Assembly: GCF_000317205.1 (NCBI RefSeq)
Contig: NZ_AJLK01000150.1
Location: forward strand, 1 to 64,000
Reading direction: 5' to 3'
DNA length: 64,000 nucleotides
Source of the DNA: Fischerella muscicola PCC 7414
GTDB lineage: Bacteria; Cyanobacteriota; Cyanobacteriia; Cyanobacteriales; Nostocaceae
The translations under genes were made by a program, and so were the position numbers. The notes under the pieces are model-generated. The model did no database searches. It was not told where the DNA came from and saw only the letters and a list, made by a program, of their open reading frames with translations. Below, piece by piece: positions 55,113-63,958 of the stretch (position 1 is its first letter; every line of letters begins with the position of its first letter).

Positions 55113-55883
55113 TAACGCTTGTGTTTGCAGCATCGACATCAAATCCTGAATTCCCTTTTGCAGATACCGTGTGACTGTCATTGGACTAGTGCCAATTTTC
55201 TTAGCGGCATCTTTGCGAGAAAGTTCCTTCAAGAATACTAGTTCTACTGCCATGCGAGGCTTTTCTTCTAACATGCTAATTGCCCCTTGCAGTTGTTGCC
55301 GTTCTTCGTGTTGTAGCTGTTGGGCGCCAGAACGAGGACAAGGAAGCGCCTCACCCAAGGTGATTTGACAATCAATGTAGTTAACTACCGTGGCGTCTAA
55401 ACTCAAAGGCATACGATTTTGAGCAGCTAATTTGGTTTCTTGCCACTCTTGCACAGATACCTTAAGTTGCTTAGCAATTTCTGCATCTTTGGGAGGACGA
55501 CCTAAAATTTCCGCCAATTCCTTACGAACTTTTTGCCCTTCATTGTAGAGTTCTTGCCAACGACGGGGAATTTTTAAGAGAGTACTGCGATCGCGCAAAA
55601 AGTGCAGCATCTCGCCCCGAATATATGGGACAGCAAAGGAACTAAAAGCATATCCTTGGCTGGGATCAAAACGCTCAATTGCTCTGATTAAACCAAAGTA
55701 ACCGATTTGCTCTAAGTCTTCATAAGGCTCATTACATTGATGGCTAAATTTATGAGCCATTTTCCGTACTAAGCCAGTATGTAATTTAACAAGCTGATTA
55801 CGAAGTTCAATAGAAGGATTCTGATGGTATAACTGCAATAACTCCATACCATCAGACCGCATAGAGGACTGACTTGTTTCCAT
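55101..55883 (-). CDS. sigF: Group 3 RNA polymerase sigma factor SigF
   Basis: A 260-residue sigma factor of the SigB/SigF type. Region 2 includes YEDLEQIGYFGLIRAIERFD and YAFSSFAVPYIRGEMLHFLR; region 3 is LGRPPKDAEIAKQLKVSVQE; region 4 ends with ELSRKDAAKKIGTSPMTVTR. In cyanobacteria SigF governs motility, pilus and surface functions. No anti-sigma gene is adjacent, although an RsbW-type ATPase lies at 47.8 kb. Confidence 0.92.
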   Translation of the reverse strand: METSQSSMRSDGMELLQLYHQNPSIELRNQLVKLHTGLVRKMAHKFSHQCNEPYEDLEQIGYFGLIRAIERFDPSQGYAFSSFAVPYIRGEMLHFLRDRSTLLKIPRRWQELYNEGQKVRKELAEILGRPPKDAEIAKQLKVSVQEWQETKLAAQNRMPLSLDATVVNYIDCQITLGEALPCPRSGAQQLQHEERQQLQGAISMLEEKPRMAVELVFLKELSRKDAAKKIGTSPMTVTRYLQKGIQDLMSMLQTQALSTG

Positions 55884-56255
55884 AGAAATTCCTTTTGGTA
55901 ACTCCTATTCCCTAAAAAACGGAGTTGCGTAAACTTCACTTAAGCTGTAATTATTTTCCTTAGGAACGGTTGGAGAAACCATTCGTTGTTTCACTGAACT
56001 TATGTAGACTCTCACTCCGTAGCTCAGTATTTACACGCATAATTTTTGTACCCATATCTATTGGATGCAGAGATGCATGATATTGACGTTAAGTTTTAGC
56101 GAGCATGTAACCCTTGTGCAGTGCGAGGTCATCAAAGACCTTGATAAATATGCCCAGCGCTTGCAAACACAATGTCTACGGATTCATTTCTCTAATTATG
56201 AGCTAAAAATCTAGGTAAGAATGGAATTAGTCAGTAAAATTCTCAAATGTAAAAT
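55884..56255. other. Divergent promoter region of sigF and the Bax-inhibitor gene
   Basis: About 370 bases without repeats of the STRR class, unusual for this window. A short AGGTC-ATCAAA-GACCT inverted repeat lies near 56128. It should hold both promoters. No small gene is recognised. Confidence 0.4.
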
Positions 56256-56984
56256 ATGAGCAATACTAGCAACTTCCGTGATGCCATCCGTGAAGCCAGA
56301 ACTCAAGCCCTAGTCGGACCAAATGTCATAGCCAACGCTCTGCCTTATCTCGGAGGCGGTCTCATCTTAACAGCATTGGGAACCTATGGCGGTTTAGGAG
56401 TTATCCGTGCTAACCCCGGATTGTTCTTTCCCACTTTCATCGGTGCAGTGATTGTGGAATTAATTTTGTTCTTTGTCGCCCAGAATGTTGCTGAAAAGGG
56501 CAAAAATAGTGTTGCATTGCCGCTATTGGCCGCGTATAGCCTTTTATCTGGTTATACTCTCAGTGGCTTGGTATTTGTGGCACTCAGAAGTGAGGGTGTA
56601 GGTATTCAAGGAATAGGTTTAGCAGCCCTTGGTTGTGGAATCACCTTTATCGCCGCTCGTCAGATAGGTTCAAATCTTTCTGACACTGACGGTATGGCTC
56701 TGACAAAAACCATTAATCTGGGTATTATCGCCCTGGTCGTGGTTGTCGGCTTACAATTTGTTTTTGCTTTGTTTGGCGTTTACACTCCAGGCTGGTTAGA
56801 AATAGGTATTTCTGCTTTGGGGGTATTCCTATTTGCTGGAGCATCTGTAGTTGATTTTTACATCCTGCCACGCACCTACCGCAATGACCAATACCTACCT
56901 GCGGCTTTGTCGATGTACTTAACTTACATCAACCTTTTCATCTTCATTTTGAGGCTGTTGATCGCCCTAAATGGTCGTGACTAA
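56256..56984 (+). CDS. Bax inhibitor-1/YccA family membrane protein
   Basis: A 242-residue protein with seven hydrophobic segments, in the BI-1 arrangement. Recognisable pieces are LLAAYSLLSGYTLSGLVFVA, the sixth helix near GVFLFAGASVVDFYILPRTY with the aspartate-containing turn, and the final LYLTYINLFIFILRLLIALN-type helix (MYLTYINLFIFILRLLI). The family includes pH-sensitive calcium leak channels. A terminator follows. Confidence 0.87.
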   Translation: MSNTSNFRDAIREARTQALVGPNVIANALPYLGGGLILTALGTYGGLGVIRANPGLFFPTFIGAVIVELILFFVAQNVAEKGKNSVALPLLAAYSLLSGYTLSGLVFVALRSEGVGIQGIGLAALGCGITFIAARQIGSNLSDTDGMALTKTINLGIIALVVVVGLQFVFALFGVYTPGWLEIGISALGVFLFAGASVVDFYILPRTYRNDQYLPAALSMYLTYINLFIFILRLLIALNGRD

Positions 56985-57022
56985 GTATATCTAGTAGAAA
57001 AACCAATGTTTTAAACTTAATG

Positions 57023-57055
57023 CCGTGGTTATCTTTCTGATAACTACGGTTTTTT
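57023..57055 (+). terminator. Terminator after the BI-1 family gene
   Basis: CCGTGGTTATC (57023-57033) pairs with GATAACTACGG (57039-57049) with one mismatch around a 5-base loop, followed by six T. It lies 38 bases after the stop. Confidence 0.88.
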
Positions 57056-57174
57056 GTGGCTTACATGCTTGGGAAAGTCCTTTCTTGCCTTCTCTTTCAC
57101 TTTATAGTAAATAGTTAGGTGTACTACGAGATAAATCTGTGGTATGTCTCCATATCTGAGATTTAATTGACAGC

Positions 57175-59193
57175 ATGACGATGTTCCTTACAGATTCCGC
57201 CGACATCACCAGGATTTATTTCTCTTCAAGGTTGAATCTGAAGCAGCGTAGTGAGTTGGGTCAGTTTTTGACCCCTGCCCCAATTGCCCGTTTTATGGCG
57301 GGACAATTTAGTAGTCTATCGGATCACATCAGTCTTCTAGATCCTGGAGCCGGAGTTGGGTCATTAACTGCTGCTTTCGTAGAGCGGTTATTAGCAAATC
57401 CTAACGAGGTTAAGAGTTGCTTCATAACAGCATGTGAAGTTGAATCAGCCTTTCTGTCCTCTTTGAAGCAATGCCTTATAGAGTGTTGTGCAGCTTTAAA
57501 GAGCAAAGGAATTCAAGCAAATTATTGTTTGCGTGAAGAAAGCTTTATAGAGGCTTTTCCCCAAATAAATTTGCCGCTTTTTACTACATCATCTATAAAT
57601 TTTACTCATGCGATTCTGAATCCACCTTATAAAAAGATTCACAGCCAATCCGTCGAAAAGAAGATCCTTTCCAAGATTGGAATTGAAACTGTAAATCTAT
57701 ATAGTGCATTTGTTTGGCTTACTATATTACAGCTTGCCGAGGGTGGAGAAATAGTTGCAATTACGCCTAGAAGTTTCTGTAATGGTTCTTATTTTCGTCC
57801 TTTTCGTAAAGCTTTCCTGGAAAGCATGGGACTTAAAAAAATTCATATTTTTGAGAGCCGTTCAGCAGCTTTTGCAGAAGATGAGGTATTGCAAGAAAAT
57901 ATTATTTTTCATGCTATCAAAACAAAAAGCAAGCCTGATTATGTAGAAATTGCTAGTAATTCTGGAACCGAGTTAGATAAGTTTTCAGAATTAAGACATG
58001 TTCCTTATAGCGAAGTCGTTGAAGCCAATGACTCTGAGAGTTTTATTCATATTGTGACAAACTCTCTTGAAGATTGTTTGAGAGTGCAAATGGATAAGTT
58101 CTCATCTACTTTGGATGAAATTGGTTTAGAAGTTTCTACGGGTCCAGTTGTCGATTTTCGTCTCAAATCAGCTTTGAGAACTTACTTGGATGAGCAAAGT
58201 GTTCCACTACTCTACCCAGAAGCTATGAAGGCAGGGAAAGTTTTATTTCCACCCAGCAATCCTCGTAAGGCGATCGCTATTGAACAAAACCAACAAACAA
58301 GCAAATGGTTAGTTCAATCTGGTTGGTACGTTTTGATAAAGCGTTTTTCTGCTAAGGAGGAAAAGCGTCGTGTTGTTGCTGCTGTCTGTTCTCCTTTAGA
58401 TGCACCAGCAATAGGTATAGAGAATCACCTAAACTACTACCATGCTAAAGGTAAGGGAATGAACGCTGATCTGGCACGAGGTCTAGCAGCATTTCTCAAT
58501 TCAACTTTATTTGATCATTACTTCCGGCAGTTTAGTGGGCATACACAAGTCAATGCAACAGATTTACGTAGAATTAAGTACCCCTGCAAAGATGATTTAA
58601 TCCGACTAGGAAGCCAGATTGGTGATTTTCACTTTGATCAAGAGCAACTTGATCAGGTTGTACATAAAACTTTGTCGATTATGACTGAAGCAATCAATGC
58701 AGTTCAGGCTAGTAAACGAATTGAGGAAGCACTTGCAATTCTCAAAAATATTTCTGCTCCTAGAGAGCAACAGAACGAACGATCAGCACTTTGCTTACTC
58801 GCATTGGCAGACATTCGACCTGAAACACCTTGGAATCAAGCAACAGCACCAAGACGCGGAATTACAGAAATGATGGATTGGTTTCGCGATCACTATGGTA
58901 AACAATACGCACCAAATACACGCGAAACAGTTCGACGGCAGACGATGCACCAGTTTGTACAGATGGGGATAGTCGTTGAGAATCCAGATCGACCAGATCG
59001 ACCGATTAACAGTCCAAAATGGTGTTATCAACTTCATCAACAAGCATTGTCACTTCTTAAATCCTATGGCTCTGAGCAGTGGGAAGAGGCTCGTCGAAAT
59101 TATGTTGTTTCAGTCACAAATTTATTGCAGGCTAGGAATCGCAACATACCAATGATTCCCGTAACTTTGCCTGACGGTCAAGCCATTCAGTGA
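57175..59193 (+). CDS. DNA adenine methyltransferase fused to a truncated BsuBI/PstI-type endonuclease
   Basis: A 672-residue protein. Residues 1-510 are a gamma-type N6-adenine methyltransferase: LGQFLTPAPIARFMAGQF, SAM motif LLDPGAGVGSLTAAF (about 54-68), catalytic NPPY at 149-152 and NATDLRRIKYP in the target-recognition part. Residues about 515-660 match the N-terminal helical domain of BsuBI/PstI endonucleases (LLALADIRPETPWNQATAPR, YAPNTRETVRRQTMHQFVQM). The last residues (MIPVTLPDGQAIQ) are the first strand of the endonuclease catalytic domain, where the frame ends. The catalytic core is gone, so this acts at most as an orphan methyltransferase. Confidence 0.87.
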   Translation: MTMFLTDSADITRIYFSSRLNLKQRSELGQFLTPAPIARFMAGQFSSLSDHISLLDPGAGVGSLTAAFVERLLANPNEVKSCFITACEVESAFLSSLKQCLIECCAALKSKGIQANYCLREESFIEAFPQINLPLFTTSSINFTHAILNPPYKKIHSQSVEKKILSKIGIETVNLYSAFVWLTILQLAEGGEIVAITPRSFCNGSYFRPFRKAFLESMGLKKIHIFESRSAAFAEDEVLQENIIFHAIKTKSKPDYVEIASNSGTELDKFSELRHVPYSEVVEANDSESFIHIVTNSLEDCLRVQMDKFSSTLDEIGLEVSTGPVVDFRLKSALRTYLDEQSVPLLYPEAMKAGKVLFPPSNPRKAIAIEQNQQTSKWLVQSGWYVLIKRFSAKEEKRRVVAAVCSPLDAPAIGIENHLNYYHAKGKGMNADLARGLAAFLNSTLFDHYFRQFSGHTQVNATDLRRIKYPCKDDLIRLGSQIGDFHFDQEQLDQVVHKTLSIMTEAINAVQASKRIEEALAILKNISAPREQQNERSALCLLALADIRPETPWNQATAPRRGITEMMDWFRDHYGKQYAPNTRETVRRQTMHQFVQMGIVVENPDRPDRPINSPKWCYQLHQQALSLLKSYGSEQWEEARRNYVVSVTNLLQARNRNIPMIPVTLPDGQAIQ

Positions 59194-59392
59194 ATTAAAG
59201 CAGCTCTTTCAGTCCAGTCGTAAAGGATTAGTTTTTGTTACTGCTTTTCCAAGCCGTAAGGAAATGACTCGTTATCTTGCTGAGATTTCTTGGGAAACTG
59301 AAGTTTGGTTAGCAGACCAACCTGATCACATGATTCATTTCAATGGGGAGAGATTCCTTGGTCCCTATGAAGATCCAAAGAATCGTTCTTGA
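59165..59392 (+). pseudogene. C-terminal remnant of the BsuBI/PstI-type restriction endonuclease
   Basis: Open frame to TGA 59390-59392 in a different phase from the methyltransferase. From 59219 it reads RKGLVFVTAFPSRKEMTRYL, then AEISWETEVWLADQPDHMIH and FNGERFLGPYEDPKN, the end of the endonuclease family. The roughly 100 residues between DGQ of the upstream frame and this point, including the nuclease active site, are missing. No start codon. It is a deletion remnant. Confidence 0.85.
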
Positions 59393-59637
59393 AAATCCCG
59401 GTTGTGACAGTAAACCTAACAACACGATTGAACTGACGGTTGAGAAATCTCGATTTTGATGCATAGGTTATCTGCTGCTACTCATCTTTGATAAATTTCA
59501 CTGGATCTTTTTGGTAGGTGACTTTTCTTCTCCATTTCCCTACTTTCTAAGAAAATCTCAAGTTGATCTATATTAATTAATCCGAAATTGAGATATGTTA
59601 AAAATACGGTTCATCTATCGCCAATTAGGAGTTAACC

Positions 59638-60228
59638 GTGATATCTCCCTCTTTTCCTGTCATAAATCATTCTGATAGAACTATCATTCGGTATTTTAAA
59701 CAGCGTTCTTTTATCCCACTTCCGCAAGATATACTCTGGAAGATAGAAAAAGGAGTAGTACGAAATTTAACTTGGCATGAAGACGGTACACTCGTCACTT
59801 TAGGGGTTTGGGGACCAGGAGATGTCGTTGGTAGAGCTTTATCAAAAATAGAACCATATGAAATAGAATGTTTAACCAAAGTAGAGGTTACTATTTTTCC
59901 TGTAAATGATTCATATCAACTCACAGAGATACTACTAGCACACATCGAACAAGCAGAAGCATTAATGATGATTCGCAGCAATAAAACAGTAGAAATTATG
60001 CTGATTAAACTCTTGAGTTGGTTAGCCAAAAAATTTGGTCGTGCAGTAGAAACTGGGCAATTAATTGATTTACGTTTAACTCATCAAGACATTGCAGAAC
60101 TGTTAAACTCAACTCGCGTGACTATTACTAGAGTTCTCACTAACTTAGAAGAAAGAGGATTGATTCACCGTCTGCCTTTGCATCGAATTGTGCTGAAAGA
60201 AGAGCAGATATGGCACTATGAAATATAG
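59638..60228 (+). CDS. Crp/Fnr family regulator, possibly CysR-like
   Basis: A 196-residue protein with a cyclic-nucleotide-binding-type beta-barrel (for example VVRNLTWHEDGTLVTLGVWG, then PGDVVGRALSKIEPYEIECL). A C-terminal winged helix follows (LTHQDIAELLNSTRVTITRV, LTNLEERGLIHR). Residues that bind cAMP are not evident. Its location next to sulfate permease genes recalls CysR of Synechococcus, a Crp-type activator of sulfur genes; that assignment is inference. Start is GTG 59638, preceded by AGGAG at about 59626. Confidence 0.82.
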   Translation: MISPSFPVINHSDRTIIRYFKQRSFIPLPQDILWKIEKGVVRNLTWHEDGTLVTLGVWGPGDVVGRALSKIEPYEIECLTKVEVTIFPVNDSYQLTEILLAHIEQAEALMMIRSNKTVEIMLIKLLSWLAKKFGRAVETGQLIDLRLTHQDIAELLNSTRVTITRVLTNLEERGLIHRLPLHRIVLKEEQIWHYEI

Positions 60229-60250
60229 GAGCGTGATTAGTAGTTAGTGG

Positions 60251-60280
60251 GTAGAGACGCGATGTTCCTCGCGTCTATAC
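60251..60280. repeat. GTAGAGACG-type palindrome
   Basis: GTAGAGACGCGA (60251-60262) pairs with TCGCGTCTATAC (60269-60280) with one mismatch. It belongs to the same class as the palindromes at 928-955 and 10740-10767 and is likewise embedded in TTAGTGG heptads. Confidence 0.7.
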
Positions 60281-60374
60281 ATTAGTAGTTAGTGGTTAGT
60301 GGTTGAATCTTATTTTATACAACTGAAGGTAATTGATACAGCAATCCTATATGATTGGTGAGAATTGCAAAGCC

Positions 60375-60409
60375 AAGATCCCCGACTTCTTTAAGAAGTC
60401 GGGGATCTT
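60375..60409. terminator. Perfect 17-bp palindromic hairpin between convergent genes
   Basis: AAGATCCCCGACTTCTT (60375-60391) pairs perfectly with AAGAAGTCGGGGATCTT (60393-60409), with a single-base loop. It lies between the Crp-type gene and the last NIL gene, which converge. It is a widespread cyanobacterial repeat and may terminate transcription from both sides; no T-run is present. Confidence 0.6.
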
Positions 60410-60442
60410 GTCGCTCAACTTCACACAACTAACTACTAATAC

Positions 60443-60763
60443 CTAACAAAACCAACTATCTCCATCAACATTTGGCTTTCCTACAATTTTTAAATTTAGG
60501 GATTCTAAGTAACTTAAACCAGAAGAAATTTGTGATATATCTCCCCTAATTTGTATATCAAAATATCCCTCATAACCTGTGTTTTTTCCTAAACTAGCCC
60601 CAGTAATATTTACGACCAAATTATATTTGGAAATTAATTGAGAAATCACAGGTTGATGTTGATAACATGCAGGGATATAGAGGCGAAGACGAATCTGAGT
60701 AGCATTGCTGTGCTTGGAAAAATTTGACAATATTATATTTTGCTGATGATTCAAGGTTGTCAT
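60443..60763 (-). CDS. NIL domain protein (single domain)
   Basis: A 106-residue protein consisting of one NIL domain: IRLRLYIPACYQHQPVISQL, then SKYNLVVNITGASLGKNTGY, with FDIQIRGDISQISSGLSYLE. NIL domains bind methionine in MetN transporters. Here it stands alone, downstream of two other NIL genes and the sulfate permease genes. The ligand is unknown. Upstream is a terminator-like hairpin, so it may be expressed separately. Confidence 0.8.
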   Translation of the reverse strand: MTTLNHQQNIILSNFSKHSNATQIRLRLYIPACYQHQPVISQLISKYNLVVNITGASLGKNTGYEGYFDIQIRGDISQISSGLSYLESLNLKIVGKPNVDGDSWFC

Positions 60764-60817
60764 TGATGTAATGATTGATGAATAATATCAAGTTTGGTTG
60801 GTTACTGATAATAAAAA

Positions 60818-60859
60818 ACCTCACCCCTATCCCCTCTCCTTGGTAAGGAGAGGGTTTTT
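60818..60859. terminator. Bidirectional hairpin between NIL genes
   Basis: CCCTCTCCTT (60832-60841) pairs perfectly with AAGGAGAGGG (60845-60854). It is followed on the plus strand by TTTTT and preceded by AAAAAA (60812-60818), which gives a T-run on the minus strand, so it may reduce read-through into the last NIL gene. The sequence is a common cyanobacterial dispersed repeat. Confidence 0.65.
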
Positions 60860-60927
60860 GTATGATCATGAATAAAAAAACTATTTTAATAGTGTAAATG
60901 TCTACGTCTTTAAAAAGTACTAACTAA

Positions 60928-61545
60928 TCAAGCATTAATAAAAAAACTTTGCAGATAGCTAAAGCTAGAAAAAAGCTGATCTTGACTTCCCCAAATTTCT
61001 AAGTCAAACCAACCATCATTTTGGACATCAGGTTTTAATAGGGCCCCGCTAATATTAACTGTTACTCCATAGCGAGAAACCAATTCAGAAATTACAGGTT
61101 TGTGATAATGATTTTTCGAGATCCACAGTTGTAAACGTATTCTATTGGTTTGATTACTAGAAATTTGTGGATAGAGTTGGTTTTCCCATTTGGTGACTAA
61201 ACTAGTATGTTCATAGCGTTTTATATTACTCTCTGAAATTGGAAAAGACTGAGAGTCTTGACTAGGCTGAATACTTCCCACAATACTTACTTGCATGAGA
61301 TCCACACCCATTCGTTGCAAATAAGAGAGGCTATTAATTACTTGTTCTGGATTACCCTGAAGTTCTAAATCAAACCAACCGCAGCTATCAATGTCTGCTG
61401 TGAGAGAAGCTGCTTTAATGTTAACTGTAAGATTATAACGGGATATTAATCGAGAAATTACAGGTTGTCTTTGGTAGTGCTGAGGTACGCGAATCCGGAT
61501 GTGGACTGGGGGTATTTTTGCAGACTTAGATTTAAAGGTAGTCAT
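60928..61545 (-). CDS. NIL domain protein with two NIL domains
   Basis: A 205-residue protein with two tandem NIL domains: the first at about 14-90 (RIRVPQHYQRQPVISRLISR, WFDLELQGNPEQVINSLSYL) and the second at about 133-205 (RIRLQLWISKNHYHKPVISE, WFDLEIWGSQDQLFSSFSYL). A 40-residue polar linker separates them. No ATPase or iron-sulfur domain is attached, unlike most NIL proteins. Probably an adaptor or sensor for the sulfur transport system. Confidence 0.82.
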   Translation of the reverse strand: MTTFKSKSAKIPPVHIRIRVPQHYQRQPVISRLISRYNLTVNIKAASLTADIDSCGWFDLELQGNPEQVINSLSYLQRMGVDLMQVSIVGSIQPSQDSQSFPISESNIKRYEHTSLVTKWENQLYPQISSNQTNRIRLQLWISKNHYHKPVISELVSRYGVTVNISGALLKPDVQNDGWFDLEIWGSQDQLFSSFSYLQSFFINA

Positions 61546-61670
61546 ACAAAATTGACTGGAAAATATAAATGTTTATAACAGGGACTAAATAGCTTTGCAC
61601 CCTTACAGTCATTGATTGTTAATTGTTGATTGTCGAAACAACCAACAATCAACAAACAACAAACAACTAT

Positions 61671-61937
61671 TTACCAATTACCTATGTTGTTGTCTTCCCA
61701 AATTTCTAGTTCCAATTCTTTGAGATAATTCAGTCCACTATCAATTTGCTCAGGTGTTCCTTGTAAGTCTAGGTCAAACCAACCATCACCAATGGCATTA
61801 GCTCCAAGAATAGCAGCAGATATATTCACCGTTAGACCATAGTCAGAAACTAAGCGAGAAATAACAGGTTCCTGACGATAATCTTTGGGAATTCTAACGC
61901 GAATTCGTTTGTTGGTAAGGGTATTCTGAGAAACCAT
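61671..61937 (-). CDS. NIL domain protein (single domain), first of three
   Basis: An 88-residue protein covering one NIL domain: RIRVRIPKDYRQEPVISRLV, SDYGLTVNISAAILGANAIG, WFDLDLQGTPEQIDSGLNYL. It lies 124 bases after cysW on the same strand and is probably in the same operon. ATG 61937 is preceded by AGGAGAATTC, a good ribosome binding site. Confidence 0.85.
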   Translation of the reverse strand: MVSQNTLTNKRIRVRIPKDYRQEPVISRLVSDYGLTVNISAAILGANAIGDGWFDLDLQGTPEQIDSGLNYLKELELEIWEDNNIGNW

Positions 61938-62061
61938 ATTTGAATTCTCCTATTCCACTTTTGATGAATTAGTCATTAGTCGCATTGGTTATTTGTTGGT
62001 AGTTGATCGTTGATTCTACTTGCAAACAACAAACAACTTCAAAATGACTAATGACTAATGA

Positions 62062-62961
62062 CTAATGAGCCTTTGTTGATTTGACACCTGTTTTCCGTTC
62101 TAAAATCCCCTTCAACACCAAAGTTACGACTGCAAGCAGCGCTAAGATCACAGCAGCTGAGTAGGCTGCTTCTGTTTCATACTGTTTGTAAGTATCTTCT
62201 ACGAATAGGGGTAAGCTTTGAGTTTTACCAGCGATGTTTCCAGAGACTACGGAAACCGCACCGAATTCACCCATTGCTCTGGCATTGGTTAAGATTAAGC
62301 CATAAAGCAAACCCCAACGGATATTCGGTAATGTCACACGCCAAAATGTTTGCCAGCTGTTTGCGCCCAAAGTTTGTGCTGCTTCTTCTTGATCGCTTCC
62401 TAACTCCTCTAACACCGGAATGACTTCACGGGCAACAAAGGGCATACTAACAAAAGCTGTAGCCAGTAACATCCCAGGGAAAGCAAAAATAATTTTGATC
62501 CCATGCTCTTGCAACCAGCCCCCAAACCAGCCATTTCGTCCGTAAAGTAGCACGATCATTAAACCGGCGACCACGGGCGAAATTGAAAAGGGTAAGTCTA
62601 TAATACTCAAAATTAAAGTGCGACCAGGAAATTTGTGACGAGCGATCGCCCAAGCTGCACATAAACCAAATACAGTGTTTACTGGTACAGCAATTAAAGC
62701 TAGTAGTACTGTCAGCTTGGCTGCACTCAGAAAATCCTCTCGCGTTAGGTTAGAAACAAACGGCCCGACTCCATTTTTGAATGCTTGGTAAAAAACATTG
62801 ATAGCAGGGATATACAGCATCAACGCTAAATACCCCAACGCGACCCCAATTAATATTACAGGAACAAAACTTCTTGTTTTGGTTGGTTTTTGTTTGTTGG
62901 AATTTGCTTGTGTTGTATGAAAATGGGGTTGTGGAAAAGAGGCTTCTTCATTTGGTGTCAT
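62062..62961 (-). CDS. cysW: Sulfate/thiosulfate ABC transporter permease CysW
   Basis: A 299-residue inner-membrane permease with six hydrophobic segments. The family motif is [20 protein letters not shown] then [20 protein letters not shown] (EAA loop contacting the CysA ATPase), followed by [20 protein letters not shown], characteristic of CysW. It overlaps cysT by 14 bases. The ATPase gene cysA is not downstream; the NIL genes occupy that position. Confidence 0.93.
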   Translation of the reverse strand: MTPNEEASFPQPHFHTTQANSNKQKPTKTRSFVPVILIGVALGYLALMLYIPAINVFYQAFKNGVGPFVSNLTREDFLSAAKLTVLLALIAVPVNTVFGLCAAWAIARHKFPGRTLILSIIDLPFSISPVVAGLMIVLLYGRNGWFGGWLQEHGIKIIFAFPGMLLATAFVSMPFVAREVIPVLEELGSDQEEAAQTLGANSWQTFWRVTLPNIRWGLLYGLILTNARAMGEFGAVSVVSGNIAGKTQSLPLFVEDTYKQYETEAAYSAAVILALLAVVTLVLKGILERKTGVKSTKAH

Positions 62962-63832
62962 ATCTTCTTGCCCAACTTTGTAAGAAATTAATAGCTAGCA
63001 ATATCAGCAAAGAAATCACTAGTAGCACCATGCCAATTACCGTTGCACCAGAATAGTCATACTGCTCTAGACGTTGGAAAATCAGTACAGGTGCAATCAA
63101 ATCTTTGAAGGGAGTGTTGGAAGATATAATTACCGTCGAGCCGTATTCGCCAACAGCACGGGAGAAACCCAAGGCTATACCTGTCAAAATAGTGGGAAAT
63201 AATGGCGGTAAAATCACTTTCCAGAAAGTCTGCCATTGCGATGCACCTAAAGACCAAGCAGCTTCTTCGATTTCTTTTTCCATCTCCTGAAGCACAGGTT
63301 GCACTGTCCGTACTATAAAAGGCAGCGAGATAAAAATCATCGCCACTGCTACACCCAAACTAGTAAAAGAAATCTTGATACCGAAAGGGGCCAACAGCGA
63401 ACCAATCCAGCCATTATCGCTGTACACAGTAGCTAGCGTTAAACCTGCTACAGCTGTTGGCAATGCAAAGGGTAAATCCACGGTGGCATCAATAAATCTT
63501 TTGCCTGGAAAGTCATAACGAACTAAGACCCAAGCAATCAAAGTACCAAAAACACCATTGAGTAAGGCTGTCACCAATGCCGTTACAAAAGTGACTGTAT
63601 ATGCAGATAAAGCGATCGGACTAGTAGCAATTTGCCAAAACTCAGCTGGGGATTTAGTCGCTGCTTTCAGAAACATGGCAGCGATTGGGACAATCAACAT
63701 CACTGTTAGATATCCCAAGGTAATTCGCCATGTCCAAGGAAGATGGAAAAATTGATCCAAAAACTTCTTCCAGTCTGGAGTTTTGCTTTTAGTTTTTTGC
63801 TGAGGTGGTGATGAAGGAGAGGATACGGTCAT
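62948..63832 (-). CDS. cysT: Sulfate/thiosulfate ABC transporter permease CysT
   Basis: A 294-residue permease, partner of CysW. It has six membrane segments, EAA loop [20 protein letters not shown], then [20 protein letters not shown] and [23 protein letters not shown] 63832 is chosen because the upstream 14 residues of the longer frame are translated from repeat-like spacer; the ribosome binding site is weak either way. It is transcribed with cysW and, upstream, the sulfate-binding protein gene. Confidence 0.92.
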   Translation of the reverse strand: MTVSSPSSPPQQKTKSKTPDWKKFLDQFFHLPWTWRITLGYLTVMLIVPIAAMFLKAATKSPAEFWQIATSPIALSAYTVTFVTALVTALLNGVFGTLIAWVLVRYDFPGKRFIDATVDLPFALPTAVAGLTLATVYSDNGWIGSLLAPFGIKISFTSLGVAVAMIFISLPFIVRTVQPVLQEMEKEIEEAAWSLGASQWQTFWKVILPPLFPTILTGIALGFSRAVGEYGSTVIISSNTPFKDLIAPVLIFQRLEQYDYSGATVIGMVLLVISLLILLAINFLQSWARRYDTK

Positions 63833-63958
63833 GGGAATTGAGGGATCAGGGAACTCGGGGCCCCACTCCCCCAAGGGAGTGAGGATTAGGGGCGAAGGGG
63901 CAACGGGTATAAGAGGGACAAGGAGAATAACTAATGACTAATGACCATTGACCCTTGA
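63833..63958. other. Spacer between sulfate-binding protein and cysT
   Basis: It contains GGGGCCCCACTCCC and AGGGAGTGAGGATTAGGGG, matching the G-rich spacer repeats near 45.8 kb, and TGACTAATGACCATTGACCC repeats. No gene. Confidence 0.5.
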
